A stretch of 10,280 bases of DNA. Origin: Rhodospirillales bacterium. Lineage in GTDB: Bacteria; Pseudomonadota; Alphaproteobacteria; QKFK01; SZUA-500. The DNA lies in NCBI GenBank assembly GCA_003252195.1, contig QKFK01000093.1:1-10280 (forward strand), in the 5' to 3' direction. Below are positions 6,247 through 10,280 of the stretch, piece by piece. The notes under the pieces were generated by a model. That model did no database searches. It was not told the DNA's origin and saw only the letters and a program-made list of their open reading frames with translations. The translations under genes were made by a program, and so were the position numbers. Position 1 is the stretch's first letter, and each line of letters begins with the position of its first letter.

Positions 6247-6295
6247 AGCTCCCTTATGGTCGGTATATTTTAAAACCATTTACGGGAGCTTTTTT
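6247..6295 (+). promoter_or_regulatory. Leader hairpin with T-run that masks the ribosome binding site
   Basis: AGCTCCC (6247-6253) pairs perfectly with GGGAGCT (6284-6290), with a second inner stem ATGGT (6256-6260)/ACCAT (6275-6279). Six T (6290-6295) follow directly, and the next base begins the ATG at 6296. The GGGAG that would be the Shine-Dalgarno of the TM1266-like gene is in the 3' arm. The same element therefore looks like an intrinsic terminator and like an SD-sequestering hairpin, which suggests control at the level of transcription attenuation or translation start. Confidence 0.5.
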
Positions 6296-6538
6296 ATGGA
6301 AAATAGAGTTTGTGTTATTGCGTTAATTATTAAAAACCGAGAAGAAACCGCAACAAAAGTAAATCAGATATTATCTACCTTTGGCAGCAAAATCATCGGG
6401 CGCATGGGCATTCCTCACCGCGAAAAAGATATATCTATTATCTCTGTTGTTTTAGAAGCAACCAGCGATGACATTGGCTCAATTACAGGTAAGCTTGGGC
6501 AAATCCCTGATGTAAAAGTTAAATCTATTTCCGTATAA
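6296..6538 (+). CDS. TM1266-like putative iron-only hydrogenase system regulator
   Basis: An 80-residue protein matching the small ACT/NikR-C-like ferredoxin-fold family named after Thermotoga maritima TM1266, which is found almost always with [FeFe]-hydrogenase maturation genes and is annotated as a putative regulator. Visible: strand VCVIALII (5-12), helix REETATKVNQILSTFG (15-30), IIGRMGIPHREKDISIISVVLEA (33-55), typical of the family, a second helix DDIGSITGKLGQI (58-70) and the final strand VKVKSISV. No helix-turn-helix is present, so it is not a classical DNA-binding repressor; it probably acts through ligand binding or a partner. Its SD lies in a hairpin directly upstream. aspA follows after 19 nt and hydF is joined to aspA, so the three form one unit. 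Confidence 0.88.
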   Translation: MENRVCVIALIIKNREETATKVNQILSTFGSKIIGRMGIPHREKDISIISVVLEATSDDIGSITGKLGQIPDVKVKSISV

Positions 6539-6557
6539 ATCATAAAAGGTTTTTATC

Positions 6558-7985
6558 ATGCCAAATAAAACACGCATAGAACACGACAGCTTAGGTGAAA
6601 AACAAATTCCATACGATGCTCTATATGGTATTCATACAGCTCGTGCTATGGAAAATTTTGCGGTTTCTAATTATAAAATAGCACCCGAATTTATTAAAGC
6701 TTTTGCCATGGTAAAAAAAGCTTGCGCTGAGACTAATTCTGAGCTTGGCTTTTTAGATAATCAAATAGCTATAGAAATCATCAAAGCTTGTGATGAGCTT
6801 ATTAATGGAAAGCACCATGAACAAATTGTAGTTGATGCTATGCAAGGCGGAGCTGGAACTTCTCTTAATATGAACATAAATGAAGTTATTGCCAACATCG
6901 CCCTTAAAAACTGTGGTAAAGAGCTTGGTGATTATTCATATATTAGCCCGCTCGATCATGTAAATATGCATCAATCAACTAATGACACCTACCCAACAGC
7001 TTTAAAAGTTGCCTCTCTCAATCTATTAAAAATATTAGAAGATAAAATATCTCGCCTGCAAGAAGCCTTTCAAGTTAAAGAAACAGATTATAAAGATATT
7101 ATAAAAACAGGCAGAACTCAGCTTCAAGATGCCGTACCCATGACCTTAGGCATGAGCTTTGGAGCATTTGCCGAAGCTATCTCTCGTGATAGATGGCGTA
7201 TTTTCAAATGCCGTGAACGTATTAAACAAGTTAACCTTGGTGGCACAGCCATCGGCTCTGGCATTGGGGCTCCTCGTGATTTCATATTAAAAGCAACTAA
7301 TAAACTCCGTGATATTTGTGGGCTAAACATATCAAGAGCTGAAAACTTGGTTGACGCAACCCAAAACCAAGATTGCTTTGTAGAAGCATCTGGAATGCTA
7401 AAAGCATATGCGGCTAATTTAATTAAAATATCTAATGATTTACGCTTACTTGGTAGCGGTGGAAGCTTAGTTGGTGAGATTAAACTCAAACCAATGCAAG
7501 CAGGTTCAACCATTATGGCAGGCAAGGTAAACCCTGTAATCCCAGAAATCACGGCACAAGTTGGTTTAAAGGTAATTGCCAATGATGGGCTAATTACTCA
7601 ATGTGCGTATGGGACTAATTTAGAATTATGTCAATTTATGCCCCTACTTGCCCATTCATTTTTAGAAACAATTTCTATGTTGATTAAAGTTACCGATATT
7701 TTTAGAGAAAAGTGTATTGAGGTTTTAGAGCCTAACTTAGATAAATCTTTAGAAAATGCCAATAAGAGCCAAGCAATTGCCACAGCCTTAGTGCCGTTCA
7801 TCGGCTATGAAGCGGTTGAAAAAGCAGTTAAAAAAGCAGCTAGCGATAACACTAGCGTAAAACAAGAGGTTATTGGCTTAGGCTTATTAAGTGCAGATAA
7901 ATATGAAGAAATCCTATCACCAAAAAACCTTCGCAAACTTGGCTTTACCGAAGAAGATATTAATAATTTTAAGGATAATAAATAA
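6558..7985 (+). CDS. aspA: Aspartate ammonia-lyase of the hydrogenase-maturation cluster
   Basis: Aspartase/fumarase superfamily enzyme, L-aspartate to fumarate plus ammonia, cytoplasmic tetramer; 475 residues, normal size. Substrate-site residues fall in their usual places: Thr101 (GGAGTS), Ser140-Thr141-Asn142 (HQSTND) and GRTQLQDAVPMTLG (185-198), where Gln188 favours aspartase over fumarase, which has His. The catalytic loop is GSTIMAGKVNP (316-326): Ser317 is the expected catalytic base, with Lys323 and Asn325 kept, but the usual GSSxMPxKxNP Pro is Ala321 and the second Ser is Thr318. aspA genes occur within [FeFe]-hydrogenase maturation clusters of several bacteria, where the released ammonia or fumarate may serve H-cluster assembly or anaerobic metabolism. 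AAAAGG lies about 8 nt before the ATG. hydF begins directly after the stop, which suggests coupled translation. Confidence 0.92.
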   Translation: MPNKTRIEHDSLGEKQIPYDALYGIHTARAMENFAVSNYKIAPEFIKAFAMVKKACAETNSELGFLDNQIAIEIIKACDELINGKHHEQIVVDAMQGGAGTSLNMNINEVIANIALKNCGKELGDYSYISPLDHVNMHQSTNDTYPTALKVASLNLLKILEDKISRLQEAFQVKETDYKDIIKTGRTQLQDAVPMTLGMSFGAFAEAISRDRWRIFKCRERIKQVNLGGTAIGSGIGAPRDFILKATNKLRDICGLNISRAENLVDATQNQDCFVEASGMLKAYAANLIKISNDLRLLGSGGSLVGEIKLKPMQAGSTIMAGKVNPVIPEITAQVGLKVIANDGLITQCAYGTNLELCQFMPLLAHSFLETISMLIKVTDIFREKCIEVLEPNLDKSLENANKSQAIATALVPFIGYEAVEKAVKKAASDNTSVKQEVIGLGLLSADKYEEILSPKNLRKLGFTEEDINNFKDNK

Positions 7986-9191
7986 ATGGCTGAAAATGAT
8001 ACAGCAAGAGCAATGCGTACAATTATCGCAATTATCGGCAAACGCAACGTAGGTAAATCATCATTGATTAATGCTATTGCAGGGCAAGAGATTGCCATAG
8101 TATCTGATATTGCGGGCACAACAACCGATGCCGTTGCCAAGCCATATGAGCTACTCCCGCTCGGACCTGTAACCTTTTATGATACCGCAGGGCTAGACGA
8201 TGAAGGCCAATTAGGCGAGATGCGTATAAAAGCGACTAAAAAAGTGCTTTATCGCTCTGATATTGCCATTATAGTTTGCGATAACAATGGGCTTGATGAA
8301 GCTGAAAAATCTATGATTGATGAAGTTAAAAAGCTTGATATACCATTCTTAATTGCTTTTAACAAATCAGATATCAATCAAGCTTCTGATGAAGATAAGT
8401 CATATTGCCAAAACAATCACATTCCTTTCACAGAGGTTTCTGCCAACAAAAAAAGCAACATCACAAAGCTTAAAGAACAAATTATATCAATCGTTCCTGC
8501 TGAGCTTAAAAAAGAGCCTGTTTTAGCGGGTGACTTATTCACCGAGGGCGATACGGTAGTTATGGTCGTGCCAATTGACCTAGCAGCTCCAAAAGGCCGT
8601 TTAATCATGCCTCAGGTACAAGTACTGCGTGAGATATTAGATTGTGACGCCACAGCTCTAGTGGTTAAAGAGCGCGAATTAGATGCAGCCCTAGATAACC
8701 TAAAGCAAAAACCAGCTCTAGTGATTACGGACTCACAAGTAATATTAAAAGTATCTGGTGATGTACCAGATGATATTAAGTTAACCACTTTCTCTATAAT
8801 ATTTGCCAGATTCAAAGGTGATATTGAGATTATGGTTAAAGGAGCAAAGGCTATTGACGCCCTAAAAGATGGTGATAAAATCTTAATGGCTGAGGCTTGC
8901 TCTCACCACGCTCAGGCTGATGATATTGGCAAGGTAAAAATCCCTCGTTGGTTGTCTCAATATACAGGCAAAGAATTGCATTTTGACTTTTTCTCTGGGC
9001 ATGATTTCCCAGAAGATTTAGAAAAATATTCTCTAGTTATCCATTGTGGCTCTTGCATGCTAAATAGAGTTGAAATGGTACGACGCCTTCGTGAATGTGT
9101 AAGACGTGGCGTTCCCATAACCAATTATGGAGTTGCCATATCAAAGACCCAAGGCGTGTTAGAACGTGTAGTTAAACCATTTGGGCTTTAG
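7986..9191 (+). CDS. hydF: [FeFe]-hydrogenase H-cluster maturation GTPase HydF
   Basis: Scaffold on which HydE and HydG build the 2Fe subcluster with CO, cyanide and azadithiolate before transfer to the hydrogenase. Domains in order: Ras-like GTPase (1-~172) with P-loop GKRNVGKSS (18-26), switch GTTTD (44-48), DTAGLDD (66-72), NKSD (126-129) and a VSAN stretch (151-154); a middle dimerisation domain (~180-295); and a C-terminal [4Fe-4S]-binding domain with EACSHHAQADDIG (303-315, Cys305, His307, His308) and HCGSCM (353-358, His353, Cys354, Cys357), the CxH...HCxxC signature of the family. The three cluster cysteines are all present, and 401 residues is the normal length. The ATG follows the aspA stop with no gap, so it is the last gene of this unit. 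hydE, hydG and the hydrogenase must lie elsewhere if the system works. Confidence 0.97.
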   Translation: MAENDTARAMRTIIAIIGKRNVGKSSLINAIAGQEIAIVSDIAGTTTDAVAKPYELLPLGPVTFYDTAGLDDEGQLGEMRIKATKKVLYRSDIAIIVCDNNGLDEAEKSMIDEVKKLDIPFLIAFNKSDINQASDEDKSYCQNNHIPFTEVSANKKSNITKLKEQIISIVPAELKKEPVLAGDLFTEGDTVVMVVPIDLAAPKGRLIMPQVQVLREILDCDATALVVKERELDAALDNLKQKPALVITDSQVILKVSGDVPDDIKLTTFSIIFARFKGDIEIMVKGAKAIDALKDGDKILMAEACSHHAQADDIGKVKIPRWLSQYTGKELHFDFFSGHDFPEDLEKYSLVIHCGSCMLNRVEMVRRLRECVRRGVPITNYGVAISKTQGVLERVVKPFGL

Positions 9192-9499
9192 GCTCTATTA
9201 ATTTGCTTATGGTTATAGTTACTGAGATTGCGCTAACCATTAAAAACCTTATCTTTCAACAATACAATATCATTCGGTAAGTCTAATGCATAAGTAGCAT
9301 GATCATAACGAACACTGCACTCATCTGTAAGCTTTTGCACATGATATCAGCTAACGCAAACAGGTTATCTAGCATATTAATTTTGCAATCTTTACAGATT
9401 ATCAAAATTTATATTGCATGAATTATTTATACTAAAAATTAATGTAAATTCATTAAAATAACGAATATTACGATTATTGATGAATTATAAGGTTAATTA
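9192..9499. other. 308-nt spacer between hydF and the small lipoprotein gene
   Basis: No clear gene. It holds a possible minus-strand coding remnant (9233-9340), a loose inverted repeat ATGGTTA/TAACCAT (9209-9215, 9234-9240) without a T-run, and a hairpin AATTTTG...CAAAATT (9379-9409) with an inner AATCT/AGATT stem, followed by TTTATATT. The last could be a weak terminator for the hydF unit. The final 90 bases are very AT-rich and probably carry the lipoprotein promoter, but no well-spaced pair of boxes could be assigned. Confidence 0.6.
9233..9340 (-). pseudogene. Possible coding remnant (35 codons)
   Basis: From a GTG at 9340-9338 to the TAG at 9235-9233 the minus strand reads VQKLTDECSVRYDHATYALD, then LPNDIVLLKDKVFNG. 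The mixed, protein-like composition differs from what AT-rich spacer usually gives. There is a TGA a few codons upstream and no ribosome binding site, so it may be the decayed 3' end of a lost gene, or chance. I do not recognise the family. Confidence 0.2.
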
Positions 9500-9760
9500 A
9501 TGAATAAGCTAATTGCAACTGCCCTATTATGCTACACCATAAGTGCTTGTGCCTTAGAGCCAAAGCCATATGAGCGTGACTTTATGCCTTATGAAGAGCT
9601 ACAAACATGGATAAAAGAAGCTGACATTCATGATTTATGCTTTGCCTTAAAAAACTGGCGCAACCATAATATGCAGGATATGGCAACAGAAGAATTTCAT
9701 CGCCGTGGCATTAAAACAAAAAGTTGCTACAAACTCGTCGGCTACGACTTAGATCCGTGA
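9500..9760 (+). CDS. Small predicted lipoprotein of unknown function
   Basis: An 86-residue precursor with a lipoprotein signal: MNK, a hydrophobic core, and the lipobox I-S-A-C at 14-17, so cleavage and lipid attachment are expected at Cys17 and the protein should sit in the periplasm on a membrane. The mature part of about 70 residues looks mostly helical, with LCFALKNWRNHNMQDMATEE (46-65), then FHRRGIKTKSC. Cys47 and Cys77 could form a disulfide. Asp3-like sorting residues are not evident after Cys17 (Ala-Leu-Glu). I do not recognise the family. AAGG lies about 8 nt before the ATG. It stands alone after the hydF unit and converges with clpX across a terminator. Confidence 0.75.
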   Translation: MNKLIATALLCYTISACALEPKPYERDFMPYEELQTWIKEADIHDLCFALKNWRNHNMQDMATEEFHRRGIKTKSCYKLVGYDLDP

Positions 9761-9856
9761 TAAATTTAGGTCTCTTTATATCTTCATTTAACTTGTATAT
9801 CATAATTTTGTTTTTCTCATTTAAAGTTGAACAACTTACAAATAGTTTTTAATCAC

Positions 9857-9887
9857 AAAAAAGCCCTTGGTTTACAAGGGCCTTTTT
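9857..9887. terminator. Bidirectional terminator between lipoprotein gene and clpX
   Basis: GCCCTTG (9863-9869) and CAAGGGC (9875-9881) form a 7-bp stem with loop GTTTA. On the plus strand it is followed by C and five T (9883-9887). On the minus strand it is followed by six T (complement of 9857-9862). The stem thus serves both convergent genes as a rho-independent terminator. Confidence 0.9.
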
Positions 9888-9905
9888 ATTAATAAGTTTG
9901 CTATA

Positions 9906-10280
9906 TTAAGCTGTGGTCTTTTTCTTTGAGTAAATAAGCATAGGCTCTGACTTACCTGTAATTACTTCTTCATTAATAACCACTTCTTCTAGCTCTGTGT
10001 TACCAGGAAGTTCAAACATAATATCAAGCAATGTTTCTTCCATAATAGCTCTTAAGCCACGAGCACCAGTTTTACGTTTAATAGCCTTAGCTGCAATCGC
10101 AATTAATGCATCATCTGTAAATGAAAGCTCTGTATCTTCCATATTAAACAAAGTTTTATATTGTTTAATAAGAGCATTCTTTGGCTCTTTTAAGATTTTG
10201 ATTAAAGCAGTTTCATCTAAATCTTCTAAAGTTGCGATAACAGGCAAACGACCAACTAATTCTGGAATAATACCATATTT
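9906..10280 (-). CDS. clpX: ClpX, ATPase subunit of the ClpXP protease (5' part off the window)
   Basis: C-terminal 124 residues and stop of the AAA+ unfoldase that feeds substrates to ClpP in the cytoplasm. The visible part begins KYGIIPELVGRLPV (the box VII region with the arginine finger in G-R-L-P), continues through the small domain (LEDLDETALIKILKEPKNAL), and holds the sensor-2 motif KTGARGLRAIMEETLLDIMF, ending in a short Lys/Thr-rich tail (YSKKKTTA). The zinc-binding N-domain, Walker motifs and pore loops are outside. lon, which often follows clpX, is not present downstream here; the next gene is convergent and a strong terminator closes the transcript. Confidence 0.96.
   Translation of the reverse strand, partial: KYGIIPELVGRLPVIATLEDLDETALIKILKEPKNALIKQYKTLFNMEDTELSFTDDALIAIAAKAIKRKTGARGLRAIMEETLLDIMFELPGNTELEEVVINEEVITGKSEPMLIYSKKKTTA

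Noticed and set aside
7124..7582. Minus-strand open frame of 152 codons
   Set aside because: Fully antisense to conserved aspA sequence; its composition is that of a shadow frame.
7805..8140. Minus-strand open frame of 111 codons across the aspA-hydF junction
   Set aside because: Antisense to the end of aspA and the HydF P-loop region, both clearly coding on the plus strand.
9209..9240. hydF terminator from ATGGTTA/TAACCAT
   Set aside because: The loop is 18 nt and the following bases are TAAAAACC, without the T-run needed on the plus strand.

Overview
The window is AT-rich chromosomal DNA (about one third G+C by eye). It most likely comes from an alphaproteobacterium that lives, at least part of the time, without oxygen. 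The alphaproteobacterial signal is the fused ispDF gene divergent from a dusB/nifR3-type gene, an arrangement typical of that class. The anaerobic signal is hydF with the small TM1266-type gene and aspA, the accessory genes of an [FeFe]-hydrogenase system. A gut or other host- or sediment-associated lineage would fit, but that is inference.

Left part (1-3451): a truncated dusB (tRNA dihydrouridine synthase) reads leftwards off the edge. A complete bifunctional ispDF (isoprenoid precursor synthesis) reads rightwards and ends at an AT-rich hairpin with a T-run. Converging on it is a probable two-gene unit: a Cys-free, Ser/Asn/Gln-rich unknown protein followed 15 nt later by cutA. A good sigma70-like promoter lies in front of this unit.

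Middle (3557-6116): a SagB-like nitroreductase-fold flavoprotein is divergent from a three-gene run of exported proteins. These are a repeat protein with two four-repeat blocks separated by a helical segment, and two tandem cyclophilin-type prolyl isomerases. The first isomerase has an intact frame but a degraded active site. The second has the conserved catalytic motifs, but its frame is broken by a small deletion.

Right part (6117-10280): a leader region with several inverted repeats precedes TM1266-like gene - aspA - hydF. The Shine-Dalgarno sequence of the first gene lies inside the 3' arm of a hairpin that ends in six T. HydF is the scaffold/GTPase that delivers the 2Fe subcluster of the H-cluster. 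hydE, hydG and the hydrogenase itself are not in the window. A 308-nt spacer follows, with a possible coding remnant, then a small lipoprotein gene. A clear bidirectional terminator separates it from the convergent 3' end of clpX.

No tRNA, rRNA, CRISPR array or insertion sequence was recognised. The items most worth a second look are the SD-masking leader of the hydrogenase-maturation unit, the exported repeat-protein/cyclophilin operon with its broken second copy, and the unknown protein coupled to cutA.
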